From positions 186,001 through 250,000 of the forward strand of contig NZ_AP025509.1 in the NCBI RefSeq assembly GCF_024347615.1: 64,000 bases of DNA. The letters run 5' to 3'. The notes beneath the pieces were generated by a model. That model was not told the origin of the DNA, searched no databases, and worked only from the letters and a program-made list of their open reading frames with translations. The translations under genes were made by a program, and so were the position numbers. Below are positions 34,195 through 42,737 of the stretch, piece after piece. Position 1 is the first letter of the stretch. Every line of letters begins with the position of its first letter. Source of the DNA: Vibrio splendidus. GTDB lineage: Bacteria; Pseudomonadota; Gammaproteobacteria; Enterobacterales; Vibrionaceae.

Positions 34195-34230
34195 ACTATC
34201 ACTATCACTATCACTATCACTATCAACGCC
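34195..34230 (+). repeat. Perfect ACTATC hexanucleotide repeat, six copies
   Basis: Six uninterrupted ACTATC units, 36 bases, in the gap between the methyltransferase terminator and the yjjI promoter region. A perfect array of this kind is a possible slippage site. Confidence 0.9.
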
Positions 34231-34296
34231 AACACTGGCTTCTTTCTTCCCACTTCTTTCATAGATAAGCTAATTTCAGGCAATTAACAAATCACT

Positions 34297-34346
34297 CATT
34301 TCCATTTTGGAAATATAGTCTTGCATACATTTCATTAGTGGAAATG
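34297..34346 (+). promoter_or_regulatory. Two phased dyads upstream of yjjI
   Basis: Two copies of CATTTC-N7-GAAAT begin at 34297 and 34328, 31 bases apart, that is about three helical turns. Both are inverted repeats (ATTTCCA/TGGAAAT and TACATTTC/GAAATGTA). They end about 50 bases before the yjjI start, where an operator pair would be expected. Confidence 0.5.
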
Positions 34347-34394
34347 TAACAGTGAGATATAAAATAAGCCCATGATAATATTAAGGGTTTCATC

Positions 34395-35951
34395 ATGAGC
34401 CACCAATCTGCTTCTCCACAACTTTCAGAGCAACAACAACGCTTTAGCAATATCATTTCAGATGCCCACCTGTCTCCAAAGCAGAAGTCGAGTTATCTTG
34501 CCTTAGAAGCTGAAGCAAGCTTGCCGTATATGCCGGTAAGCAACGAAGTAGAGCAAGCCCTACAACAAGGTGTGCTATGTGACATGTTTGAAGGGCATGC
34601 ACCATTTAAGCCGCGCTATGTACTTCCAGACTATTCTAAATACTTACATCAAGGCTCAAAGTATTTAGAGCTTAGCGCGGCAACTAATTTCGATGAAGCA
34701 TTGAACATGCTTACCATCCTTTACCACCATGTTCCGTCTGTGACATCAATTCCGGTATACCTAGGTCAGTTGGATGATGTACTGATGCCATTTGTTGGCG
34801 ACTTGACGGATGAGCAGGTATATCAAAAGCTTAAGCTGTTCTGGATTATGCTGGATCGCACACTGCCAGATGCCTTTATGCATGTGAATATCGGCCCGAC
34901 CGACAACATTGTGTGCCGTACGATTTTGCGTGTAGACGCTGAACTGAAGCAGATCGCACCAAACCTAACCTTTATGTACGACCCTGCTGTGACACCTGAT
35001 GATCTACTTCGTCATGCGGCAAGCAATATCTGTGAGTGCAGTAAACCACATATCGCAAACTATCCAGCGCATGCCGAGGCTTACGGTGAGAAGCGTTTTG
35101 GTATTGTGAGCTGCTATAACTCTTTGCCTTTAGCGGGCGGTTCAAACACCTTGGTGCGTATGAACCTAAAGCAAGTGGCGTTGAAGTCTGAGGACAGTGC
35201 TGATTTCTTACAACAAGTATTGCCGAATTACAGCGACATCATGATCGAATTGATGAACGCACGTAGCCGCTTCTTGCATGAAGAGTCTAATTTTTTTGAC
35301 GGCTTCCTGACCAAAGAAGGTCTTATCGAAGAAGACCGCTTTGCGCCAATGTTTGGTATTTATGGCATGGCGGAAGCCGTCAACATCTTGATGGAGAAAG
35401 AGGGCCAAGCAGGGCGCTATGGTCACGATGAACAGGCGAATCAACTCGGTCACCGTATCTCTGAAAAACTGGCTGAGATCGTCGAAAGCTCTGAAGTGAA
35501 ATATGGGCTGGAAGGTAAGGCTCTGTTGCACGCTCAAGGCGGTATTAGTTTAGATGAAGATGTGACTCCGGGTGTCCGTATTCCTTATGGCACTGAACCG
35601 GATCCTGTCTCTTACGTTCGTGCTACCGCGGGTCATCATAAGTTCTACACCTCGGGTATCAGTGACATTCTGACCATCGACGAAACAGTGAAATCAAATC
35701 CTGAAGCGATGTTTAACCTGTGTAAAGGCGCGATTCAGGCGGGTTACCGTGAGTTCACGGCTAACGTTGCATCAAACGATTTGGTTCGTGTAACGGGTTA
35801 CATGATCAAACTGTCTGATATTGCGAAATACGATGAGCAAGGCTCACGCACCAATACCACCTTCTTAGGTGCTGAAGCTGCGAAGAACACGGGCATATTA
35901 GAGCGTAAACCACGTGTAGCGAGCTTAGAGATGTCGCCGACATACGAATAG
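34395..35951 (+). CDS. yjjI: YjjI family glycyl-radical enzyme
   Basis: 518 residues, close to E. coli YjjI. The C-terminal glycyl-radical motif RVTGYMIKLSD (residue about 470) is present, and the N-terminal and central parts match the YjjI/DUF3029 family; catalytic Cys is likely in DNIVCRTI or CYNSLPLAGG. The reaction is not established. The enzyme needs radical installation by its activase, encoded 56 bases downstream (yjjW), and is expected to work only without oxygen. AAGGG seven bases before the ATG. The phased dyads upstream suggest specific control. Confidence 0.92.
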   Translation: MSHQSASPQLSEQQQRFSNIISDAHLSPKQKSSYLALEAEASLPYMPVSNEVEQALQQGVLCDMFEGHAPFKPRYVLPDYSKYLHQGSKYLELSAATNFDEALNMLTILYHHVPSVTSIPVYLGQLDDVLMPFVGDLTDEQVYQKLKLFWIMLDRTLPDAFMHVNIGPTDNIVCRTILRVDAELKQIAPNLTFMYDPAVTPDDLLRHAASNICECSKPHIANYPAHAEAYGEKRFGIVSCYNSLPLAGGSNTLVRMNLKQVALKSEDSADFLQQVLPNYSDIMIELMNARSRFLHEESNFFDGFLTKEGLIEEDRFAPMFGIYGMAEAVNILMEKEGQAGRYGHDEQANQLGHRISEKLAEIVESSEVKYGLEGKALLHAQGGISLDEDVTPGVRIPYGTEPDPVSYVRATAGHHKFYTSGISDILTIDETVKSNPEAMFNLCKGAIQAGYREFTANVASNDLVRVTGYMIKLSDIAKYDEQGSRTNTTFLGAEAAKNTGILERKPRVASLEMSPTYE

Positions 35952-36007
35952 CTTTAACGTGAGTGCGTTATGTGTGTGATGCGTTTCGAATACGAACAAT
36001 GTGAATT

Positions 36008-36922
36008 ATGAAAATTTCTGATCTAACAACTCAAATGGCTAGGGTTAAAAATAATAAGACAGAAAAACAAGCGAAGGTCAGCCGTGTGCTGACCTTTTCT
36101 TGTGTTGACGGCCCGGGAAACCGCTTGGTGCTGTTTCTTCAGGGCTGCAATTTTGACTGCATTACTTGCCATAACCCTCATACAATCAATCACTGTAACC
36201 ATTGTGGAGACTGCGTTAGTGGCTGTCCAAGCAATGCTTTAAGCATGATTAATGGCAAAGTGAATTGGGACCCAGCAGCCTGCACCAACTGCGATCAATG
36301 CATTGATGTCTGCGATCATAAGTCGAGCCCGAAAATCACCACAATGGCAGTCTCTGAGGTGCTTGAACTCGTCAGGCATAACCAATTTTTCTTAAGCGGA
36401 ATCACTATCTCAGGTGGCGAGGCGACCATGCAGTTGCCGTTTATCATTGAGCTATTTCAAGCGATTAAAAGTGATCCGCAGCTAGCGCACCTTACGTGCT
36501 TTATTGATAGTAATGGTTCGCTGCCACTGCAAGGTTGGGACAAGGTGTTGCCTTATCTTGATGGCGCGATGATTGACCTAAAATCATGGCAATCGGAAAC
36601 ACATCAATGGTTAGTGGGCAGAGGAAATCGTCGGGTGTTTGAAACCATCAATTATCTTGCAGGCAAAGGAAAACTGCATGAAGTTAGGTTGCTGCATATT
36701 CCGAATAAAAGCGATCTTGAAGATGAAGTTGAACAAGTGGGGCGATACTTGAAGGCGCTACCAAGTGATGTTCGTATTCGGCTGAATGCGTTTCAACATC
36801 ATGGTGTGATTGGCGAAGTGCTAAAATGGCCTAAATGCACCGAACAACAGATGCAGATCTTTCACGATAAGCTCTACACCATAGTTCAAAGACCGATGCA
36901 AACCCCTGAAGTTTATACTTAG
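36008..36922 (+). CDS. yjjW: YjjW family glycyl-radical enzyme activase (radical SAM)
   Basis: 304 residues. Radical-SAM cluster motif CNFDCITC (C-x3-C-x2-C) at about residues 47-54, then a ferredoxin-like insert with two Cys groups (CNHCGDCVSGCP and CTNCDQCIDVC) for extra 4Fe-4S clusters, and GGE motif in ISGGEATMQ. It uses S-adenosylmethionine to abstract hydrogen from the glycine of YjjI. Cotranscribed with yjjI by position. The first 25 residues are Lys/Asn-rich and a later start (Met 12) is possible. Confidence 0.92.
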   Translation: MKISDLTTQMARVKNNKTEKQAKVSRVLTFSCVDGPGNRLVLFLQGCNFDCITCHNPHTINHCNHCGDCVSGCPSNALSMINGKVNWDPAACTNCDQCIDVCDHKSSPKITTMAVSEVLELVRHNQFFLSGITISGGEATMQLPFIIELFQAIKSDPQLAHLTCFIDSNGSLPLQGWDKVLPYLDGAMIDLKSWQSETHQWLVGRGNRRVFETINYLAGKGKLHEVRLLHIPNKSDLEDEVEQVGRYLKALPSDVRIRLNAFQHHGVIGEVLKWPKCTEQQMQIFHDKLYTIVQRPMQTPEVYT

Positions 36923-36948
36923 TTTTTAAGTTTCTTAGGCGGTTAATC

Positions 36949-37016
36949 AGGCTTCTAAGAACGTCAAGTTTCTAAAGATATTAAGCTTCTAAAAATATTA
37001 AGCCTCTAAAAACAGG
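36949..37016 (-). repeat. Four 17-bp tandem units across a LysR stop codon
   Basis: Units at 36949, 36966, 36983 and 37000 of the type AAGCTTCTAAAAATATT. The stop codon of the LysR gene (36998-37000) lies at the boundary of the last two units, and the founder unit encodes its last residues LFLEA. Because 17 is not a multiple of three, the copied stop falls in changing frames. Confidence 0.85.
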
Positions 37017-37909
37017 TCACACAACCATTTGATCGCTTGATCATTCATGTTGGGCTTGTTCCACACTAAGCTATACGCCACCTTACCGTAATCAAAAGGC
37101 AAGGGTTTGCTCACTAAACCCTGAGCTTGCTTAGCATGTTCAGCCCACTGTTTAGAGCAGGTGAATAGGAAAGGCGTGTGGTGACACAGTACAGCCGCTG
37201 CACCGAAGTCCGCGACCGATATTGCCATATCTCTTGGCTTATGACATTGAACTAAGTTTTGCTCAAAGTAAGGCTGAGACAGTTCGTTATCTAAAATCCC
37301 AATGTGCTTGTAATCTAAGTAGCCTTCAATTGTCAGTTCTTGCTGTGCAAGAGGGTGGTCTGCGCCCATCAAACAAACCATTTCGTCTGGAAGAATTGTT
37401 TCCCAAACCAGCTCCTTATTATCGGTCGGTGGCTGGGAAATATCATGGGGCAATAAGATCAAGTTGATCTTACCGCTGAGCAAAGCATCAAACCCCAGCT
37501 GTTGCTTCGAATAGATGTTGAGTTTGGCTTTTGGTGCGAGTTCAGTGGTAATTTTGCTGAGCTTTGATGCGAATACTTCAAAGGTACTTTCGCGCATCGA
37601 AAGTGAAAAGCTGCCTTGGTATTCTTGAGGGGTAAAACTCTTCTGATGAAGCAGTCCGTTCATGCTTGAAAGAATCGCGTGAACAGTCGGAGCTACCTGC
37701 AAGGCAAATGGCGTCGGGATCAGCTTGGTGCCATCTCGATAGAACAGTTCGTCATTAAGAATGTCACGCAATTGAGACAAGGTTTTGCTCACACTCGAAG
37801 GGCTTACACAAAGTTGTTCTGAGGTTTGAGTAACGCTGTGGGTGTTCAGCATAATATGAAGCGCAGTGAGGTGCTTAAGGCTCACTCTAGATAAGTGTAA
37901 GTAATCCAT
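36998..37909 (-). CDS. LysR-family transcriptional regulator, YidZ-like
   Basis: 303 residues. Residues 1-65: winged HTH, SVTQTSEQLCVSPSSVSKTLSQLRD; the rest is a substrate-binding-like effector domain with a PLPFDYGKV...LVWNKPN end that recalls YidZ of E. coli, a regulator linked to nitric oxide resistance under anaerobiosis. It converges on yjjW, with no terminator visible between them. Its target is unknown; yjjIW is possible by location only. The 3' end carries a 17-bp tandem repeat. Confidence 0.85.
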   Translation of the reverse strand: MDYLHLSRVSLKHLTALHIMLNTHSVTQTSEQLCVSPSSVSKTLSQLRDILNDELFYRDGTKLIPTPFALQVAPTVHAILSSMNGLLHQKSFTPQEYQGSFSLSMRESTFEVFASKLSKITTELAPKAKLNIYSKQQLGFDALLSGKINLILLPHDISQPPTDNKELVWETILPDEMVCLMGADHPLAQQELTIEGYLDYKHIGILDNELSQPYFEQNLVQCHKPRDMAISVADFGAAAVLCHHTPFLFTCSKQWAEHAKQAQGLVSKPLPFDYGKVAYSLVWNKPNMNDQAIKWLCDLFLEA

Positions 37910-37984
37910 TTATGACTCATACATTGAGAATGGCTTGATATTTGGCGCAACACACAAAACAACAAGCCAATCTGACAAAGGTTA

Positions 37985-39244
37985 TTAACGAGCTAGTTTA
38001 TGGTGCGCTCGTGAAAAGTGGCCAGCACAAAACGCACCGACAATCGACAGTTCACCCGCCAAACACAGTGCAGCACAAACTTCAGCGAGTGCTTGTGATT
38101 TACCGTTGCCATGAAGCCCAAGCAAGTCCAAACATGCTTTTTGACTTGGTAAGCCGGTACCACCGCCAACAGTCCCTAGCATTAAGTTAGGTAGTGTTAC
38201 GCTCGCGTATAAACCACCTTCTTTATTGAGTTCCATGCGAGTCATACCAATCGCTGATTCAGCAACACAGGCAGCGTCTTGTCCGCAAGCAATGTAGAGC
38301 GCAGCAAGTGCATTTGCATAATGAGCATTAATACCAATCGTACCGCTCAAAGCACCACCGACGGTGGTCATTTGTCCGAACTGCACCATTTTCTCTGGTG
38401 TAGTGTGGAGGTACTTAGCGACAAGCTCGGCAGAGATATTAACCTCGGCTGTGACCTTTTTACCACGAACGCTGCGCAAGGTTTGAGTATTGGCTTTTTT
38501 ATCGCCTGACAAGTTGCCATCTAGGAAAGCATGATCGGGCTTAACCGGCGTATTTTCTATGATGTACTCAAAAACTGCATTGGTGGCGATGGTCACCATG
38601 TTTTGACCAGAAGCATCACCAGTTAGAAATTCAAACACCAAGTAAACATGGTTACCTTCGATGTTGATATTGATGTCGGTCAGCTTGCCGTGTGATGTTG
38701 TTGATTCAGCCAAGGTTTTAAATTGGTCATACTGGGTCACAGCCCAAGCAACAAACTGTCCGGCTTCAACTAATCCTTGGAATGCGAAACCAGGAGTACG
38801 TGTGACACCTTCATTGAGCAACATTGCACTTGCGCCACCACAGGCCGTAATCAGCTTAGAACCACGATTGTAAGACGCAACAAGCGCTGCTTCTGTGGTT
38901 GCGAGTGGCACGAGGTAATCGCCCGTAGCAAATAGGCCATTGACTCTTAAAGGGCCAGATATTCCCACAGGGACTTTAACGGTACCAATAAAGTGCTCAA
39001 TGTTTTTCTCATAAGCTTGGATCTGACGTTGTGTATGAGGGTCGAGGAGCTCTTGTTGAGAATCTGAATTGTCGAGAGCTGTCCAGCGACGTGCTAGATT
39101 TTTTTCTGTCAGATAGGGGCTAGGAGTCAGCTTATTTACTGGCTTTTCAAAATGAGGCTGAAGCTTTTTTTCTAATGCGTCTGCGGAGATGTCGCCTCCT
39201 AAAATAGAAACATAGTCACGGCGATGCAGATTTAGTTTTGGCAT
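37985..39244 (-). CDS. mvaA: Hydroxymethylglutaryl-CoA reductase, class I
   Basis: 419 residues. Converts HMG-CoA to mevalonate with NADPH. Class I features: EHFIGTVKVPVGISGPL, catalytic Glu in TTEAALVAS, Lys in RGKKVTAEVN, Asp in GDASGQNMV and His in GAFCAGHFSRAHHKLAR. Soluble, without the membrane anchor of animal enzymes. Gammaproteobacteria normally use the MEP pathway, and the class I enzyme in Vibrio is known and thought to be laterally acquired. TTG 39274 opens a longer frame; ATG 39244 (MPKLNLHRRDYV) fits the family better, though neither has a good ribosome binding site. No other mevalonate gene is nearby. Confidence 0.93.
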   Translation of the reverse strand: MPKLNLHRRDYVSILGGDISADALEKKLQPHFEKPVNKLTPSPYLTEKNLARRWTALDNSDSQQELLDPHTQRQIQAYEKNIEHFIGTVKVPVGISGPLRVNGLFATGDYLVPLATTEAALVASYNRGSKLITACGGASAMLLNEGVTRTPGFAFQGLVEAGQFVAWAVTQYDQFKTLAESTTSHGKLTDININIEGNHVYLVFEFLTGDASGQNMVTIATNAVFEYIIENTPVKPDHAFLDGNLSGDKKANTQTLRSVRGKKVTAEVNISAELVAKYLHTTPEKMVQFGQMTTVGGALSGTIGINAHYANALAALYIACGQDAACVAESAIGMTRMELNKEGGLYASVTLPNLMLGTVGGGTGLPSQKACLDLLGLHGNGKSQALAEVCAALCLAGELSIVGAFCAGHFSRAHHKLAR

Positions 39245-39415
39245 AAATAGTATGAAGTAAAGTTTGTGCAGCAAAATTGGTTTGCGCTGATTCTACCGAG
39301 TAATAAACCAGAAACAAGCGCCTGATATAATGAGTTACAGTTTGTATGGGTTTAGCAGCAATTTGTTCGCCTAAGCAAGACAACTTCGTCAAAAAATGCT
39401 CACTATGAGATTGAA

Positions 39416-39736
39416 CTAGATATGGATATCGAGAAGGCTGCCGATGGCTTCGTTTTGACGATCAATCACACTCGCACCAACGCGGTTGTAACTTGCGCTT
39501 TGAGTCAGTTTGATGAGTGCATCCGTTGAGGATGAAGATGGTTCCGGTTCTTTTTCTTTAAACGAAATGGATTGTTCAGGTTCTATTTGGTTAAAGCTGA
39601 AATCGCTGGTTTGGAAAGCGTCATCGGATTCTAGAGAGTGTTTGGAGGCTTGGTTGAGCTCGATTGCGGCTTCTTCAGCCATGTTGGTTGACTGCTGAAT
39701 AATGGCGTAACCAGATTGAATACCAGATATCGACAT
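39416..39736 (-). CDS. Small protein with flagellar-axial-like ends, 106 residues
   Basis: Begins MSISGIQSGYAIIQQSTNMAEE and ends SVIDRQNEAIGSLLDIHI; both ends recall the amphipathic terminal helices of flagellar rod and hook proteins (which end in a pattern like ...DEMLGSLLDI). The middle, about 45 residues, is rich in Ser, Glu and Pro and probably disordered. AAAGG lies upstream of the ATG. No flagellar gene is near. A real protein of unknown role is likely; the flagellar link is inference from pattern. Confidence 0.65.
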   Translation of the reverse strand: MSISGIQSGYAIIQQSTNMAEEAAIELNQASKHSLESDDAFQTSDFSFNQIEPEQSISFKEKEPEPSSSSTDALIKLTQSASYNRVGASVIDRQNEAIGSLLDIHI

Positions 39737-39857
39737 AGCAGAACCTTTTATTGACGTATTGAATGAGTCTAGGCGGACGATATTTTGAGCGCAATGGTGA
39801 ACAGGTGAAATTTACGGTGAAACGGTGAACTTAAGCTAAAATAGTGACGTCTGTCTA

Positions 39858-40019
39858 TTAATTAAACAGGTCATTCAGTGCGTTTAACTCTTCATCAGTC
39901 AGCAGAGAAGGCTGGTCCGTTTCAAGGTTGCCGTCGATTTCACCTTGAAGTGCTTTCAATTGCTGTGGGCTAAGAAGCTGTATTTGCTGCTTAAATACTT
40001 CAAATTGCTGTGTATTCAT
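39858..40019 (-). CDS. Small hypothetical protein, 53 residues
   Basis: Begins MNTQQFEVFKQQIQLLSPQQ and ends LLTDEELNALNDLFN, helical and acidic. The frame extends to 40043, but ATG 40019 has AAAGG seven bases before it. The N-terminal half recalls the first helices of some IS1595-type transposases, yet the rest does not follow, so it may be a remnant or a separate small protein. Lies 121 bases upstream of the gene at 39416, same strand. Confidence 0.5.
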   Translation of the reverse strand: MNTQQFEVFKQQIQLLSPQQLKALQGEIDGNLETDQPSLLTDEELNALNDLFN

Positions 40020-40263
40020 AATGTGACCTTTGTTCAAATCCATATGCTCTATAGAGCATAGCCTACTGATTCAGGAAATCAAACAAGATTAAGTGAATAT
40101 TAAATGAAGTTTGAAGTTTCCTAAAACTAAGACAACTATAAATTTCTGTGGTCGTTTTTTGTCCGAGAAATGTTAGGCAAAGTTATGGTTGGGTCAATCA
40201 AAGTCAGAGAATTCCTACAATGTAAAAATCCCCGCATCCCTTGTGGTGCAAGGGTAGGCAAGT

Positions 40264-40300
40264 AATTGCTCTACCCAATTGGGGGTATAGATAGAGCAAT
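40264..40300. other. Structured hairpin in gap before yccS 3' end
   Basis: Nine-base arms ATTGCTCTA and TAGAGCAAT enclose a second pairing ACCC/GGGT around AATT. It lies 77 bases beyond the yccS stop (minus strand). No clear T run, so a terminator, a processed 3' end or a small RNA are all possible. A smaller CCTTG/CAAGG stem lies at 40239-40254. The 40020-40376 gap has no gene I can support. Confidence 0.35.
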
Positions 40301-40376
40301 ATATAAATCACATTTCATGATCAAAAGGTGAGCGATTGGCGGTATCTTTTTGTTTTTACAGTATTTTGTTTGTTGT

Positions 40377-42560
40377 TCAAGAAGCTTCTGTTTCAAACGG
40401 CTTATCTATCTTTACCTTAACCGCAAACTTGGTCGCTAAGGTATGCAATTCTGGAAGCATTCGATAGATCAAATGCAGCTGTTGTAGAACCATTCTGACA
40501 GAACTCTCGTCTTCTTCTCGCCACTCACTCAGACGTTTATCCAGTTCAGGGTCGTAAGCGTTTTTTACTTCACACTGTTCTTGGTGGGAGTAGAGTTGAT
40601 CATTTAGAGCGTCGAGATGTTCGTGTATTACTCTGTGTGCATCTAACACCAGTTTGTGTGTTGCTTCATCATCGATACGTGTTCTGTGAGCACCTAAAGC
40701 AGAGATATAACTGAGCAGAGCATGATTAAGTGTTAGGAATCGAAAACTCTCATCTTCAGAGGTGCGGTACTTGCCCGGTTCAACCAGCATACTACTGATG
40801 GCCGCAGTCAGGTTGGCATCGTTATTGTGTGCACTGCGGCGCGCAATGCGGTAATTAAGGGTGTCTTTTTTACCTACACGATACTGGCCAATGATCTGAG
40901 CGAGATAATTCTTATTGGAATCGAGCGCATCTGCCATTACTTTGTGCAATCGCTTTGATTGCCAATCAGGCAACACGTAAATGACAGCAAGTACGGCGAG
41001 GGCACAACCAATAAAGGTATCCGCTAGTCTTGGCAATACCACCGCGTAGCCTTCCCCTAATTGGTTAAAGCAGAAGAGTACAAGCAGCGTTATAAAGCCG
41101 GTCGCAAATCCGTAGTTATTGATTCTGAATGCAAAGAACATCACGCCACTGATCACAATGAAAACTAACTGGCTCTCTTGAGACGGGAAGAAGGTCAGTA
41201 GTGGTACGCCAATCAACAAGCCTGCGACGGTGCCAATGACACGAGCCGTCAGCTTTTGTCGTGTTGCACTGTAGTTTGGCTGGCATACAAACAGTGTCGT
41301 CAGCAAAATCCAATAGCCACGCTCTATGTCAAAACCTTGAATGATCCCGTAGCCGAGCGTCAATGTGATTGCCATACGAATCGCATGACGAAACAGCATC
41401 GAGTCGGTATTCAGGTTGGCTTTGATCTTGTGCCACATTGCCGTCAAAGTATGAGGGTTGGTATCGTCCAATACATCTTCTTCCAACTTTTCCGCATCCG
41501 GGTTACTGATATTCGAGAGCTGCTTCTCGACGGTAGCTAGGTTATTGAATAAGTAATCCAATTGGTTGAGCAGTGATTTCCACTCGGGCTTGTTCTGTTG
41601 GTTAAGATGGTTAAGCGAAGACATTAACTCATCAAGTGCTAATACAGATTTATCGCCATGTTGGTATTCAGCTCCGACTTTCAATGAGCTCGCCACTTCT
41701 TTACAGGCTGTGGCTTGGGCTTCGAGTAGATACTTGAATCGAAATAACACATCAGAGCGTTCAAAGTGCTTTGCCAGCTCTTGATAGCGGTAGTGGGTAG
41801 AGCTCACGCGCTCATGAATGTCTTGTGCGATGAAATAGGTGTTTAGGAATCGGTCACTCGGACCATCAATGTGCCCGCGCTTAGATCGGTTAAGCAGAGT
41901 TGCTTTACACATGTTGAGTGCATTAACGGTACTGGCGTTTAACTTAGCTTCAATAATGCGATGTGGCTGAGGAATAAGATCAGATACAGGGTAGAAGAGT
42001 TCTGCTTTTGAGCCGATGTAATTGCCGATTTGATCGAATACCGTTGCTAGGTTCTGTTGTACGGGCTGCATCGGCCAGACAATCTGCCAAATCATCGACA
42101 TGAAGTAGTACCAAGCGGCGCCGGTTAAAAGTAGAAGCGGTTGAAACCAAAGGTTGGTGCTCTCATGGGCACCGAGCATGGTATAGATAGCAACAAGCAG
42201 AGAACCAAACGCGATACTGGCGTATTTAGGGCCAATTGCACCGAGTATAATAAAAGAGAAGGTTGAAACGAAAAGCCCTATCGCGAACAGCCAAGGCGTG
42301 TCGAACAGAATCTCAATAGAGAAGGCTGCAACGGCAAAACAGATAAAGGTTAGCGTGAGTGCTTTCAAACGCCCGGTAAAGCTGTCATCACTTTCAGCAA
42401 GAGCCGCAGCAATAACACCTAAGATCAAAGGTGTGATGAGTGTGTTTTGTCCATAATACCAAGCAGGAACCACAACACCGAGTAGAGTGATGAGAATTAA
42501 TACGCTGTAATTTATGGTTTTATTCGCCCAATAGAGGCGCAATTTGGCTGAGAAGTCCAC
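40377..42560 (-). CDS. yccS: YccS/YhfK family (FUSC) inner-membrane protein
   Basis: 727 residues. Two groups of about five to six membrane helices (residues 20-160 and 400-520), each followed by a cytoplasmic region, as in the YccS/FUSC family. Characteristic phrase: RGYWILLTTLFVCQPNYSATRQKLTARVIGT, in parts. Possibly an efflux or permeability protein; function unproven. It is divergent from helD, preserving the yccS-helD neighbourhood seen in E. coli. No other gene overlaps credibly. Confidence 0.92.
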   Translation of the reverse strand: MDFSAKLRLYWANKTINYSVLILITLLGVVVPAWYYGQNTLITPLILGVIAAALAESDDSFTGRLKALTLTFICFAVAAFSIEILFDTPWLFAIGLFVSTFSFIILGAIGPKYASIAFGSLLVAIYTMLGAHESTNLWFQPLLLLTGAAWYYFMSMIWQIVWPMQPVQQNLATVFDQIGNYIGSKAELFYPVSDLIPQPHRIIEAKLNASTVNALNMCKATLLNRSKRGHIDGPSDRFLNTYFIAQDIHERVSSTHYRYQELAKHFERSDVLFRFKYLLEAQATACKEVASSLKVGAEYQHGDKSVLALDELMSSLNHLNQQNKPEWKSLLNQLDYLFNNLATVEKQLSNISNPDAEKLEEDVLDDTNPHTLTAMWHKIKANLNTDSMLFRHAIRMAITLTLGYGIIQGFDIERGYWILLTTLFVCQPNYSATRQKLTARVIGTVAGLLIGVPLLTFFPSQESQLVFIVISGVMFFAFRINNYGFATGFITLLVLFCFNQLGEGYAVVLPRLADTFIGCALAVLAVIYVLPDWQSKRLHKVMADALDSNKNYLAQIIGQYRVGKKDTLNYRIARRSAHNNDANLTAAISSMLVEPGKYRTSEDESFRFLTLNHALLSYISALGAHRTRIDDEATHKLVLDAHRVIHEHLDALNDQLYSHQEQCEVKNAYDPELDKRLSEWREEDESSVRMVLQQLHLIYRMLPELHTLATKFAVKVKIDKPFETEAS

Positions 42561-42737
42561 AGTCGCTCACTTGACACACTAAAACCATAATCCTAACAGA
42601 AATCAAGCACAAGAATTTGATACTTATCCATAATTGCCCCTAGATGGTCATGAAAGCATCGATAAGATGTGAGACATTATTAATTCTCACAGCATCATGA
42701 TATAAATTCAATATTCCCAATTAGAGAGCACACTCCA

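Noticed and set aside
39858..40019. IS1595-type transposase remnant
   Set aside because: Only about 20 N-terminal residues look similar and the rest ends as a compact small protein; listed as hypothetical instead.
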